Shown here: in pieces, positions 22,038-33,595 of the stretch
Position numbering within the stretch: the stretch's first letter is position 1
Layout of the letters: each line of letters opens with the position of its first letter
Assembly: GCF_000346465.2 (NCBI RefSeq)
Contig: NC_034010.1
Span: 28,498,787 to 28,562,786, forward strand
Length of the DNA: 64,000 bases
Direction of reading: 5' to 3'
Source: Prunus persica
Taxonomy: Eukaryota > Streptophyta > Magnoliopsida > Rosales > Rosaceae
Translations under genes and position numbers: made by a program
The notes under the pieces: model-generated
The model's input: only the letters and a program-made list of their open reading frames with translations
What the model was told of the DNA's origin: nothing
Database searches by the model: none

Positions 22038-25000
22038 ACATGGAAAGAAAAGAAAAAGAAGCGGCTACATGAGTTAAGAATCTGCAGCAAGCAAGCAACA
22101 ATATGGAAGGAAAGGCCAGGTCTCCTGCAACATGCATATTGTCACTTGATCCTCATCTCGAATAGTTTGAGTGAGTTGCTCAGCAGATATTAAGGGTCAA
22201 TTTCTAAGATTTATTATTAGACCTATATAATAAAACAAATATTATTGGAGAAGAGAAGAGAAGAGAGAGCACGATTCAATTAGTATTTAGTGTAGATGTG
22301 GCTGCTGCCTGCTGGCCATGAGTATTTGAATGCCAGGTTTTAAGCACAAACTACTTTATTTGAATGCCAAAGACAAAAACCAAAGGAATCTTGGAAGATG
22401 CAAACCACTTTACCCTATGGATTATGATGCATGAATGGGAATTAACCACTCCAAGCTTGACACCTCACTCATTTGTCTGATCATGAATAAAATGATAGAA
22501 AGCTTTTCATTTTTTTCATTTCATAACATGGACTCCTTCTCGTCATATTCACTCACTCACTCGCTCACTTCTCCAATGATCAGCATAAATTATGGCCAAT
22601 CTCTGTGTGTTCTTTTCTTCGACATTCGACACGTTTCATAACTTTTGGGCGCCCTTCACTTTCTTCTAGTCAAATAGGCCCCCAAGTGTCCTTTTCTTGG
22701 ATGTTAATTGAATGGTTGAGCATCTCTCAACGAAGAGGCAAAAGGGTAGGCAAACTTCATTTACTTTGTCATATCAAAATTTTCATGCTTTAAGGTAATA
22801 TTGAAATGAGGTAAATGTAAAATATGAAAATAAATAATATTATATTATATTATATTGCCTAGTTTATTTGTCTAGTCCATTAAAGTAAGTAATTTTTACA
22901 AGAGGCAACTGAATAGGCAACATGCTGCTACATGAGGCTATATAATACACTTTTGCCTATTTTGTTTGTCTATATCCTTCTGAGATGCTCAGGGAATAGC
23001 TTATTTTATTCTACTACTTCTACTCTACTATAGAGATAGAGAATATATTATACAATAATAGAACAGAATGGAATCTCAGCCTTTTCTTGTTGGTTCTCTT
23101 TTGTTCCTTGCCTTGCAATATTTTCATGTCCTGGTAAATTTAGACCTAATAGTATAATGTGCTTAAACTAAAGTAAATTGACTGCTAGAATTGTTTGTGG
23201 GGTTGGGTAGGGGTATTGATTTACAAATCAGTGATCTCAAGGTTTGAACTTCTATGACACCTTGGTAGTATGTGTGAGTGAGAAATCATTTCCTCTTATA
23301 GTTTAGACTATTACTTGTATTTTTAAATGAAATCAAGATGCAAATATGGACTTAACCCAACAAAGCCCAATTTCAACAGGGTAAGGCTCAAATTTATTGA
23401 GCATTGGATTTAAATTCTGTGGCCAAATTGGTCCATTGACATTTGTATTTGGAGAAGTTTACATGGGCTTGACATGCTTCTTTGACCCACCACTGTATAT
23501 GACTTGGCCCAGTTACTCGTCATACTATCTTGGGCAATTTGTAGTGATTCCAAACAATCAAAGGCACAAAGAGCCCAAGTGAGGGCCTGTGGAGTATGTT
23601 GTTTCGATGGAAGGTCTTGTTTGAGGCTCACGAACAATGGTCCAACAAAGTGTGTGATAATAGATGTGTGATCCAAAACACACAGAGAGGGAGAGGGAGG
23701 GGGAGAGGGAGAGAGAGAAATCAAGGCCTATTATCATCAATGTACAATGTATAACCCACGCCACACAGAGCAGAAGAGAGCAGATCAGATCAGAGCAGAG
23801 CAGTGCAGTGCAGAGAAAAAGAGGGAATCTATATATGGTAATGGTTATCTTCTTCTCTCACAGTCTTCGTCACCCACAGAGACATATACGTATGAGTTTT
23901 GATGATTTGAGTTTAGGCACTTAAAATGAGGCCCCGATGCCAAATTGCAATGCTTGCAGTCAGTGATGAGTAAATTTTGATCGACTCACTTGCTGTTGTC
24001 ACGCAAAGTCACTTCACAAATCTTTCTCAATCTTCAATTTTTGGAATTCCTTCACAGATTCCAACACCACACCATCATAAAAAGCTTTCCATATTTAATC
24101 GCAGACTCTTAAATTTTTCCCATAAATCTTCTCTTAAATTGTTTCCATATTATTATGTTATGAATGCATAAACACTCAACAACGCATGTGCCCCCGCCAG
24201 ACATCCCATCCCAAAACTTGCCTTCAAATTCATCTGTCATGCAGTTATTAATGCCGTGTTTACTTTGTTAAGAAACCTATCTGTTTATGTCTACCTATAA
24301 CTGCAGGAACAGGAAATGTTTCAAATTTTCATGCAGCTCATGCAGTGTGCCTCTCTCAGCTGCTAATATTTGATTACTGTTGTTTGCTGTTTACACAGTT
24401 ACTCTACTCAGCAAAAAAGTTAAAGAACGGTACCAAAACAAAAACAAAAAAGTTTAAATGTCAAAGAAAAATCAAAACCTTGCGTAGCTTACAAATTTTG
24501 AAACAAACGAGTCTTGTTTGTTGTGTTGTGTTGGGAAATTTTGTTTTGAAATTTTTTATGGTTCTGAAGAGAAGAGATGAGCATCAAAATGTAAATGTTT
24601 GATGCTTTTGGTACATAAGATCTGCCTGCCATGCCATGTGATATATGCAATGAACGTGATCTTTGAAGTTCTTTGCCTCTCATACAACTTATGGTACTAC
24701 GCTGACACAAACAAAACCATACAGTTGGTTCAATTATTTTCATGAAGAAAAAAATGCTTCAATAAGACAAGGCAGACGTACCTCCCTTCTAGTGTGTAAA
24801 AGCTTTCTGCCAATATCAGCTTTTCTGAGAGGACAAAAAACAAAATAGTATCAGCATTCTTTCGTAAAATACTTTTGCATTTTTAAAATAAAAGAAGCAG
24901 TGGACTCGCAAATTATTATTACAATGTTGAGAATTGATATGATATAGAGTGTCAATCGGGGCAAGGCTGCATCAAAACAGAGGAAATTCCTGTTTTGAGT

Positions 25001-26323
25001 TTTTGCTTCCTATCAAGGGACAGCTCAGCCCCCACTACATCTCCCTCACTTCCTTTCCTACTCTCATGTCTCATCATATATCACTATCCCAAGTGCAAAT
25101 AAACTGCCATGTTTTATAAAGTAATCAGAAAAAATCGAAGATTGTTATTAATATATATATATATATACCACAATGACCAAAATAACCACAATCCCATGTC
25201 AAAATGTCCGTCCTGGTTCCTGAAAATGCCCCCAAGGTCCCCCACTCTCGACTCACGAGGGCTTTTTTGTCAGTTCAATTAAGATTCCAGGCCCATATAA
25301 AGTTGCCCATTTGTGTTATATTATAATTTTTGTTGTTGGTCGAGTATAGTCGATAGTCTAAATTAATTAGTTCAAATTTAATATCTTGTTAAGCGGTGGT
25401 ATAAACATGTGTTTAGAAAATTGAATAATTCTTGTTCAATTGCTAACCCAAAATGGAGACTGATATAAATGTTCAACTTGTATTACTTGGTGTTTTCCGA
25501 TGTATTTTTTTTAGCATTCTTTCTTTAATATAGCATTTGCTGGGCTTTCCAATATTGGCATTGAGAAAACTTATTTATTGCTGTTGGTTGGTTGGATTCA
25601 GAAAAGAGGTTTTTGTTTTCGCGAACCATACAGATTATTTTTCAAAAACCATACAAAAAAGTGCATGGGGCCCGGGTCACATTTTATCCACTGTAACTTC
25701 TACTTTCATCCTCAGCCTTTTGGCGTTGGGCAGCATCGAAAGCACCTTTCTTTGTCATTTTGTAAGAAACTTCACACAACTCACGTTTCCAGCCTCACTC
25801 CTCTATTTCAGTTATTTATACTTTTAACCCAAATCATGTGGACCCCCATACTGTAAGATAGCATATCAAAGGTACAAGTATTTGTGAATTTGCCCCTATC
25901 AATTCAATTGGATGAACAAATATAAAGGTCTACTTCTTCCACACTTTGACCAAGATATAGAGTAGCATCAAAAGAAATAACCCCAATTCAATTTAAAATT
26001 CACTTTTTTTTTTTAATACAAGCGACTTTAAGTTGAAGAAGAGGGAATTCGAACACAAGACTTCGAGCGAAGAAATAACTACTAAAATTTCAAATCCTTT
26101 CACATCACATTAAATTAAACAAACTAAATAAACAGCATGAAAGAAAGAAGTATAATCGTATTCCAATAATAATACCACTATGAAAGTAAGGATCCAACTA
26201 CGAAAGGTCAGACGATACTTATTCTCATAAGCAATGTAATTATATCCCTACATAGTGCTAAAGCTGCAAAACCCACCAAGCCCACAGCTACAAAAACAAA
26301 TCATATACATATTCAATCACAAA

Positions 26324-26325
<2 letters not shown>
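20782..26325. other. Long intergenic region, microsatellite-rich
   Basis: About 5.5 kb without a supported gene. It holds (TA)n tracts at 21661-21685, 22002-22035 and 25150-25167, a TATTA-type repeat near 22836-22857, a GAGAGGGA tract at 23683-23718, and an AGAGCAG/AGATC short-repeat patch at 23764-23816. I compared it by eye with common conserved miRNA sequences and saw none. Distal control sequences of BFT-like or EMS1-like are possible but not visible as such. Confidence 0.5.

Positions 26326-26367
<42 letters not shown>
26326..26367. repeat. (AG)21 microsatellite upstream of the EMS1-like gene
   Basis: A pure AG tract about 490-530 bp before the receptor-kinase start codon. (GA)n tracts are bound by BASIC PENTACYSTEINE factors in plants; whether this one is used is unknown. 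Confidence 0.85.
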
Positions 26368-26370
<3 letters not shown>

Positions 26371-26851
26371 ATGCACAAGAAACAGAGCCCCTAATTTCCG
26401 AAGCAGAAGAGCACACTTAAGAATTGAAAACGAAAAGAAAAAGAGACAAAAGCCGGATTCTCTGAAGTAGGGCAAAGTCGGGCACTGGGGTGAAGTTTGG
26501 AATACGAAGAGTATTTGGGTTGAAAGTATAAATTCGAGAAAGATATATTTTGAGTCAAAGTAGGGGCGTTTTTGCAAATGAAACAGAATTGGCGTTTTGA
26601 ACTTATTAGAGAGTACAAGTCACGTGAGCTGCGTGCCGCTCTCTGACCGATTTAATAACATCTTGTTTTGATGTTTATGGGGGCTTCTTGGCAAACACTC
26701 AACTCTCTCTGGCTACTCGCTCGAATGCAGCAGCTGCAATGAGCCCTTAGTTTTCTTCTACCTTCATTTCTTTGCATCACAGCTTTGGGTTCTTTGCAAC
26801 ACAGCTTTGGGCCCTCTGTTTTTTCTTTCGTTCAATATCTCTCTGTGTTTC

Positions 26852-29800
26852 ATGGCGTCGAAAAAGCCTCTGTTTTTCGTACTCTTAGCCTTTCAGTGTT
26901 TCTTCCTACTCACCAATGCCATTGTTTATCAAAATGAGCAGAGCCCAGAAAGAGAAGCCCTGATTTCTTTCAAGACCGCACTTGAAAACCCTGAAGTTCT
27001 CTCTTCATGGAGGCCATCCATCCCACACTGCAACTGGGTCGGCGTCTCTTGCCAACTCGGCCGAGTCACTTCACTCGCCCTCCCAACTCTGTCACTCAGA
27101 GGCACACTCCCTCCCTCGCTTTTCTCTCTCCCTAACCTCACCGTCCTTGACCTCTCCTCGAACCTCCTCCACGGCCAAATCCCACCTCAGATTTCAAAGC
27201 TTCCATCTTTAGTTTCCTTGGACATATCCAACAACTCTCTCTCTGGTACTCTTCCACCTGAAATTGGTAGCTTGGAGAATCTGACCGACCTCTACATTGG
27301 AGCTAACCATTTTTCGGGTCCATTGCCTCGTGAAATCGGTGACCTTTCACGGCTCGAGAATCTTGATTCTCCTTCATGTTCCATAACCGGTCCATTGCCT
27401 GAAGAGTTATCCAAGTTGGAATCACTGAGTAAACTTGACCTCTCATACAATCCATTGAGATGTTCCATACCGAAAGCCATCGGGAAGTTGCAGAAATTGA
27501 GTATTCTGAATTTAGTCTTTGCTGAACTTAATGGCTCTGTCCCTGCTGAGCTGGGAAACTGTAGGAATTTGAAGACTTTGATGCTTTCCTTCAATTCGCT
27601 TTCTGGGTCGCTACCAGAGGAGCTTTCTGACCTTCACGTTTTGACGTTTTCTGCTGAGAAGAACAATCTTTCCGGACCATTGCCTCCTTGGCTCGGAAAC
27701 TGGCATCAGGTTGAATCAATTTTGCTTTCTAGCAATTCGTTTTCTGGGAAAATCCCACCTGAGATTGGGAATTGTTCTACGCTTAGGTCCCTTAGTTTGA
27801 GCAGCAACAGGTTGTCGGGTCCAATTCCAGAAGAGCTCTGTAATGCGGTCTCGCTCGTCGAGATTGATCTGGATAGTAATTTCCTCTCAGGAACGATTGA
27901 GAACACGTTTGTGAAGTGTAGGAACCTTACTCAGTTGGTTTTGGTCAATAATCAGATTGCTGGGCCAATCCCTGGTTACCTTTCAGAGCTTCCACTGATG
28001 GTGCTCGACCTTGATTCAAACAATTTCACGGGTACAATACCTACAAGTTTTTGGAACTCGGTCAATTTGATGGAATTTTCAGCTTCTAATAACCAGTTGA
28101 GGGGTTCTCTATCAAAGGAAATTGGTAGGGCAGCTGCATTGGAAAGGCTTGTTCTTAGTAACAATCAGTTGAAAGGCACTATACCTAAGGAGATTGGAAA
28201 TCTCAGTACCCTTTCTGTTCTTAACTTGAATTCAAATCTTCTTGAAGGAAACATTCCGGCTGAGATTGGCCGGTGCACAGGACTTACGACATTGGAACTG
28301 GGAAACAACCAACTCAGTGGCTCTATTCCGGTGGAGATTGAGGACTTGGCTCAATTGCAATGCCTGGTACTTTCTCATAATAAGCTGTCTGGATCAATTC
28401 CTTCAAAGCCATCCTCGTATTTTCGGCAAGTTACTATCCCTGATTTGAGCTTTGTTCAACATGTTGGAGTGCTTGATTTGTCCTACAATAGACTGTCTGG
28501 CACAATACCTGAAGATTTGGGTAACTGTGTTGTTCTGGTGGATCTGTTGATCAGCAACAACATGCTGTCTGGGGGAATTCCAAAATCCCTCTCTCGCTTA
28601 ACAAATCTTACAACCTTGGATTTGTCCGGCAACATGCTCAGTGGTTCCATTCCTCCAGAATTTGGTGAATCCCCCAAGCTTCAAGGCTTGTATCTTGGAA
28701 ATAACCAGCTTACAAGCACCATGCCTGAAAGCTTAGGTCGTTTGGGAAGTTTGGTAAAGCTTAATCTGACTGGCAATAAGTTATCTGGTGCTGTTCCTAT
28801 AAGCTTTGGGAACTTGAAAGGGCTAACCCACTTAGACTTAAGCTGTAACAAGCTGGATGGTGAGCTCCCTTCATCTCTTTCAAGCATGCAGAATCTTGTG
28901 GGGTTGTACGTTCAGCAGAACAGGCTTTCTGGTCGTGTTGATGAGCTCTTCTCAAATTCCATGGCTTGGAGGATTGAAAATATGAACTTGAGCAATAATT
29001 TCTTTAATGGGGAGCTGCCCCTTTCTTTGGGAAATCTGTCATACTTGACATATTTGGATCTTCATTCAAATTTGTTTAGAGGAGAGATTCCTCCAGACCT
29101 GGGGAATCTGATGCAACTGGAATATTTCGATGTTTCAAGCAACAAGCTCTCTGGGCAGATTCCAGAGAAAGTATGCAGCCTCAACAATTTGTTTTACTTG
29201 AACTTTGCAGAGAATAGGTTGGAAGGGCCGATTCCCAAGACTGGTATTTGCCAGAATCTGTCGAAAATATCACTTGCTGGTAATAAAAGGTTGTGTGGGA
29301 GAATCATGAATTTGGATTGCCAAGTCAAAAGTTTTGATAAGTCAGCTTTGTTGAATGCTGGGGGAGTTGCAGCTGTTGTAGTTGGAAGTGCTCTGATAAT
29401 TGTTGTCGTAGCTTTAGCTTTAATAAGATGGGTTACCAGAAGCAGTCGTCATGATCCTGAAGAAACTGAAGAAAGCAAGTTAAGCAGTTTCTTAGATCAT
29501 AATCTCTATTTCCTCAGTAGCAGCAGATCAAAGGAACCTCTGAGCATCAATGTGGCCATGTTTCAGCAGCCACTTCTGAAGCTAACTTTAGTTGATATAC
29601 TTGAAGCCACCAACAATTTCTGCAAGACAAACATAATTGGAGATGGAGGCTTTGGAACTGTGTACAAGGCCACTTTGTCCAATGGGAAAACAGTTGCAGT
29701 TAAGAAGCTAAGCGAGTATAAAACCCAGGGACATCGAGAATTCATTGCTGAAATGGAAACCTTGGGTAAAGTAAACCACCAAAATCTCGTTCCATTGCTT

Positions 29801-30463
29801 GGGTACTGCTCTCTTGGTGAGGAGAAGCTCCTTGTTTATGAGTATATGGTGAACGGGAGCCTAGACATTTGGCTGAGGAATCGAACTGGAGAACTTGAAG
29901 TCCTGGATTGGGACAGACGTTTTAAAATTGCTTTGGGTGCAGCCCGTGGCCTGGCGTTTCTTCATCATGGTTTTATTCCCCACATCATTCACAGGGATAT
30001 TAAAGCCAGCAACATCTTGCTCAATGAAGACTTTGAGCCAAAGGTTGCAGACTTTGGACTTGCAAGATTGATCAGTGCTTGTGAGACTCACATTTCAACT
30101 GACATTGCAGGAACATTTGGCTACATCCCACCAGAGTATGGACAAAGTGGGAGATCTACCACAAAGGGAGATGTCTATAGCTTTGGTGTGATAATGCTTG
30201 AATTGGTGACAGGGAAGGAGCCCACTGGACCTGACTTCAAAGAGATGGAAGGCGGGAACTTGGTCGGTTGGGTTGTTCAAAAGATGAAAAAGGGGCAAGC
30301 TGCCGATGTTCTTGATCCAATTGTACTCAATGCGGATTCGAAGAGCAAGATGCTTCAAGTGCTGGACATTGCCCGTGTTTGCCTTTCTGATAACCCTGCC
30401 AGCAGGCCAACCATGCTTCAAGTGTTTAGTTCCTTGAAGGGATCAAAGACGAGTAAAATGTAG
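26852..30463 (+). CDS. EMS1: LRR receptor-like kinase, EMS1/EXS-like
   Basis: Plasma-membrane leucine-rich-repeat receptor kinase of subfamily X. In Arabidopsis, EMS1 with ligand TPD1 specifies tapetum and limits microsporocyte number. It is a single 1203-codon exon from the Met at 26852 (MASKKPLFF); an in-frame ATG at 26807 would add 15 residues before the signal peptide and is less likely. Order: signal peptide (1-25), LRRNT_2 cap with HCNWVGVSC (~65), about 28 LRRs (85-820), paired cysteines RLCGRIMNLDC, a membrane helix (~850, VAAVVVGSALIIVVVALAL), then kinase (~920-1200). Kinase motifs are GDGGFGTVYKA, VAVKKL, HRDIKASNILL (RD-type), DFGLARL and GTFGYIPPEYG, all intact. The kinase is very close to EMS1 (EYMVNGSLDIWL, AARGLAFLHHGFIPHIIHRD). 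No frame breaks. Confidence 0.94.
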   Translation: MASKKPLFFVLLAFQCFFLLTNAIVYQNEQSPEREALISFKTALENPEVLSSWRPSIPHCNWVGVSCQLGRVTSLALPTLSLRGTLPPSLFSLPNLTVLDLSSNLLHGQIPPQISKLPSLVSLDISNNSLSGTLPPEIGSLENLTDLYIGANHFSGPLPREIGDLSRLENLDSPSCSITGPLPEELSKLESLSKLDLSYNPLRCSIPKAIGKLQKLSILNLVFAELNGSVPAELGNCRNLKTLMLSFNSLSGSLPEELSDLHVLTFSAEKNNLSGPLPPWLGNWHQVESILLSSNSFSGKIPPEIGNCSTLRSLSLSSNRLSGPIPEELCNAVSLVEIDLDSNFLSGTIENTFVKCRNLTQLVLVNNQIAGPIPGYLSELPLMVLDLDSNNFTGTIPTSFWNSVNLMEFSASNNQLRGSLSKEIGRAAALERLVLSNNQLKGTIPKEIGNLSTLSVLNLNSNLLEGNIPAEIGRCTGLTTLELGNNQLSGSIPVEIEDLAQLQCLVLSHNKLSGSIPSKPSSYFRQVTIPDLSFVQHVGVLDLSYNRLSGTIPEDLGNCVVLVDLLISNNMLSGGIPKSLSRLTNLTTLDLSGNMLSGSIPPEFGESPKLQGLYLGNNQLTSTMPESLGRLGSLVKLNLTGNKLSGAVPISFGNLKGLTHLDLSCNKLDGELPSSLSSMQNLVGLYVQQNRLSGRVDELFSNSMAWRIENMNLSNNFFNGELPLSLGNLSYLTYLDLHSNLFRGEIPPDLGNLMQLEYFDVSSNKLSGQIPEKVCSLNNLFYLNFAENRLEGPIPKTGICQNLSKISLAGNKRLCGRIMNLDCQVKSFDKSALLNAGGVAAVVVGSALIIVVVALALIRWVTRSSRHDPEETEESKLSSFLDHNLYFLSSSRSKEPLSINVAMFQQPLLKLTLVDILEATNNFCKTNIIGDGGFGTVYKATLSNGKTVAVKKLSEYKTQGHREFIAEMETLGKVNHQNLVPLLGYCSLGEEKLLVYEYMVNGSLDIWLRNRTGELEVLDWDRRFKIALGAARGLAFLHHGFIPHIIHRDIKASNILLNEDFEPKVADFGLARLISACETHISTDIAGTFGYIPPEYGQSGRSTTKGDVYSFGVIMLELVTGKEPTGPDFKEMEGGNLVGWVVQKMKKGQAADVLDPIVLNADSKSKMLQVLDIARVCLSDNPASRPTMLQVFSSLKGSKTSKM

Positions 30464-31602
30464 ACTTGTCTATGTGGTGGAGAGTGTAACAGGTTTGTTG
30501 TTATGACAACAATGATGGTGATGTAAAGTAGTTTGCAAGTGGTAGGACTTCTAAGTTGTAATGCTAATGCTATATTAGTCTGCTAACCTAATCACAAGCC
30601 AGAATTTCAATACTCCTGCTCCTGGTGACAATGTTCGGTTCTTAATTTACCTTTTCATTTCTTTTTCTTTTCATTATTTTTTTAGAGGACTTTTCCTATT
30701 GAAAGAGGCGATAGCATACTAAACTCACACACACTACACGGATGTTAGGACTCGAATTCAGGACCTTACCTGAGAGAGTAAGTACTTCAAACCACTACAC
30801 TAGTGGGTCCTTTGCCACTATACTCCAAACCTAGGACCTTTCCATTTCTTCTTTCACATTAAGCACATAAAGGTTATCATAGTAGTATCATAGTAACAAA
30901 CAAGGTACATGTTGATGAACAAAGTTATCTGCAAATTCTTTCCATGCAAAGCAAAATTGAAGTTTGAACAGTTTCAAGTCCATCTCAGCCTTACCCTAAT
31001 TTGGAGAAACACTTAAAAATTCATAAGGTCGGGATGAAAATGGTAAAGCAGTCAAAGAGAGGCAGCTCTCTTATCTGTGGAATTTAGGGACGGCAGCAAA
31101 AGAAAAAAAGTGCAAAACACTTTTCCAAGAGGACAGCCGCATAAATGCTCTTCTAAAACAAAGACTTTGGAAACGAATAACTATCCGTCCTAAGAAGATA
31201 CCAGGAACCTATGATCAAACCGACTCTTACTGGAAATTAACTAATTGCCATACAATTCCATAAATACCCTATTTCACCTTCTTTTTCTCTTTTTCTTTTT
31301 TTGGGTCTGATATTTGACTATTCCCTTGCTTGATGGGAAGTGCGAAATATTTGATCAGATTACATGCGCTTTATTATGCAAAGCACCATATGCAATAGCA
31401 AAAGAAACCATTAAAAAAAAGTTTAGAAAGTCTAAGAAATTTCTTGAAATGGGTCCCTAAAGGTTGACGACGCACGTGAACCCATTTTTAACACGTGCCT
31501 CAATCCTTGTAAGTAACGGGGTTTCAACTTTCACCCCCACACAATTCCCACTCTAGTACTACTCCATCTAACATCTAAACGTAAATGCTAACTAATCAAT
31601 AA
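30464..31602. other. Intergenic between EMS1-like and HSFB2b-like 3' ends
   Basis: 3' flanks plus a repeat-like stretch at about 30715-30835 (GGACTCGAATTCAGGACCTT, AACCACTACACTAG), a texture common in degraded plant transposons. No gene supported. Confidence 0.4.
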
Positions 31603-32618
31603 TCAATTACACACCCTCTGATTAGCCCTGTGGCGCTGATTCAGCCACGGCGTTTCCTGACGATCCATATCTATCGGCTCTGATTTAACGTCGCCACCAC
31701 CGCTAGGTTGCTGCAGTCGTAAGCCGGTCTCATCCTCCTCTACACCGTCGCCGACGGTCTCTCTTGCTCGCTTGGCTCCAATCGCCACACCGAAAAGCTT
31801 CGGGCTCGCCTCCTCTTCTTCCTTCTCGCCGTCGCCGGAGAACCGCTTTTCAGGCATCAAATCCAGCGGTTTCACATATGGGAAACCGCTTTCCGATTGT
31901 GCGTACGCGTAATTCGAGACCATGCTGAAGATGTTGTTGCAGAGAGACTTGACTTCCGCCAGTTCCTTGGTGAGCTGCATGTTCTCCTTTCTCAGCTTTT
32001 CGTTCTCGTCCATGAGCTCGGACGGAGCTCTGATCGGCGACGAGCTCGATGAAATCACCTGCTCCTCGCCGGAGTTCGACGGAGATATCATAGGTTTCGC
32101 ATTCGGAACCACCGCTGCCGTCGCCATCGGCGAAACGGCCACCGACGGCGCCGGAGGCATGATTCTTCGGCGCTGTATCTCGCAGAGAAGCCGCTTTTCG
32201 CCTCTTCGAAAGCAATCGTTCGAGAATTCCCAACGGTCTGGTATAACCTTTCTAAATCCCTAAAAATCCAAAAATAATCAAATAAAGAACTGAAATATTA
32301 TTATTTTTATAAATTCAATCGGAAATTGAAGAAGACAAATAGAGGACTTACGTAGGTGTTGAGCTGCCTGACGAAGCTAGAGAAGTTGTTGTGCTTGAAA
32401 TACTTGGGGAGCAAATCTCTGGCGAAGACGGTGGGGTTCCAGACGACAAAGCTAGATCCGTCGTCGTTCCAGGAGATGACGTCGTCGATTGTGGGATCAT
32501 CGACCAGCTGATACGTCTTGGTCAGAAATGGTGTCGGTAAAGCTCTCTGGGATGACTCGCCTGATGTGGACTCACCGCCGTTCGGCTCCACCGACGTCGG
32601 AGCCATATCGAAAGTCAC
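31603..32618 (-). CDS. HSFB2B: Heat stress transcription factor class B-2b
   Basis: Class B heat-shock factor, generally a repressor or co-regulator binding heat-shock elements in the nucleus. Two exons: 32618-32352 and 32259-31603, with a 92-bp intron at the universally conserved HSF position within the DNA-binding domain (FVRQLNTY | [12 protein letters not shown]). Total 307 residues. The N-terminal HSF domain (about 28-120) has [28 protein letters not shown] and [21 protein letters not shown] heptad region ([20 protein letters not shown]) gives the oligomerisation domain without the class A insert. The LFGVAIG core is the class B repressor motif, followed by basic KRAR that may act as a nuclear signal. 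Length and the 'B2b' tail fit. Two perfect heat-shock elements lie upstream. Confidence 0.95.
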
Positions 32619-32775
32619 GCCTCTACCAAACTAAATAAAACAGAATCTAATTAACTATAAAAAGATGAAAAATAGAATCGAAATCAAAATTTTAGAAGAT
32701 GAAGGCTTTGGAGACGATGGAGCAAAACAGAGAGAGGGAGAGTTGGAGGAATGAAGGTGAGGGTTGGTTTCGTAG

Positions 32776-32788
32776 TTCTAGAAGGTTC
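32776..32788 (-). promoter_or_regulatory. Perfect heat-shock element (proximal)
   Basis: TTCTAGAAGGTTC is a perfect three-unit nTTCnnGAAnnTTCn element about 160 bp upstream of the HSFB2b-like start codon. It lies close to a TATAAAT motif (reverse complement of 32806-32812). It suggests induction by class A HSFs and possible self-repression. Confidence 0.75.
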
Positions 32789-32879
32789 TTTGAGGAATTC
32801 AAAGGATTTATACGATCGATCGTATGGGAGAGAGAAAGTGTGAAAAAATAGAGGAAACCACACGAAACTCTTTATAATT

Positions 32880-32892
32880 TTCGAGAAACTTC
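32880..32892 (-). promoter_or_regulatory. Perfect heat-shock element (distal)
   Basis: TTCGAGAAACTTC is a second perfect three-unit heat-shock element, about 104 bp further upstream and next to another TATA-like motif (reverse complement of 32870-32876). Confidence 0.75.
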
Positions 32893-33019
32893 CGGGGTCA
32901 GATTTTCTCGGTTGTGTATACGTGGCAATATATAAGAGGCCGGTAGTATTGCAAGTTTTTGTATGTATTCAAGGGGCACCAGTTATATTTTAATTTTATT
33001 TCCTTTCACAAAAAGGATA

Positions 33020-33595
33020 TTCTAATGAGTTTGAGGTTTAACTCTCAAATTAATTAGTATGTTTTGAACTCATATAGAAATTGTAAATTAATTTCATTTA
33101 TGAGTTTTAATTAGTGAATATGGTGTTTTGAACTCGGGCGGGAGCGAACATAGATAGACATTACTAGTGAAATGGCCTAAAATAACTAGCTTTGCAAATA
33201 GAGACATGAGTTTGACCAGTTGCCGAGGTGGTGAATCCTTTTTTTGTATTTAAATTCAAATGTCACTTCCTATAAAAATTAATTTAAAATAGTTTAAACT
33301 ATTATTTATACTCTAGTGAGTTAAAGATTTCACTCCCAAATTAATTAGTGTATTTTGAACTCATAGAAATTATAAATTACTTTCATTTATGAGTTTTAAT
33401 AGTGAATATGATGTTTTGAACTTAGGCGGGAGAGAACACAGATAGACATTACTAGCGCAGTGGCCTAAAATAACTAGCTTTGCAGATGAAGACGTGGGTT
33501 TGACCAGTTACCACGATAGTGAATCCCCTTTTTTGTTTTCAAATTCAAATCTCACTTTCCGTAAAGATTAATTTAGAATAATTTAAACAATCATT
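33020..33595. repeat. Diverged ~288-bp tandem duplication
   Basis: Two related copies, about 33020-33307 and 33308-33595. Anchors such as TGTTTTGAACT...GGCGGGAG recur at 33124 and 33412, and GATAGACATTACTAG and AATAACTAGCTTTGCA recur at the same offset. Identity by eye is about 80-85%, with small indels, so the copy event is older than the 396-bp duplication. No reading frame; the texture is transposon-like. Confidence 0.8.

Noticed and set aside
20782..26325. Possible conserved microRNA precursor in the long intergenic region
   Set aside because: Compared by eye with common mature sequences (miR156, 159, 160, 164, 166, 167, 171, 172, 319, 390, 393-399) and no match was seen. A fold-based scan could not be run.
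26807..26851. Upstream in-frame ATG of the EMS1-like gene as start
   Set aside because: It would place 15 extra residues before a good signal peptide; the second Met at 26852 gives the usual receptor-kinase N-terminus.
31922..32263. 113-codon plus-strand frame over the HSFB2b-like gene
   Set aside because: Antisense shadow of the HSF exon 2, created by its GC-rich Ser/Ala/Glu codons.
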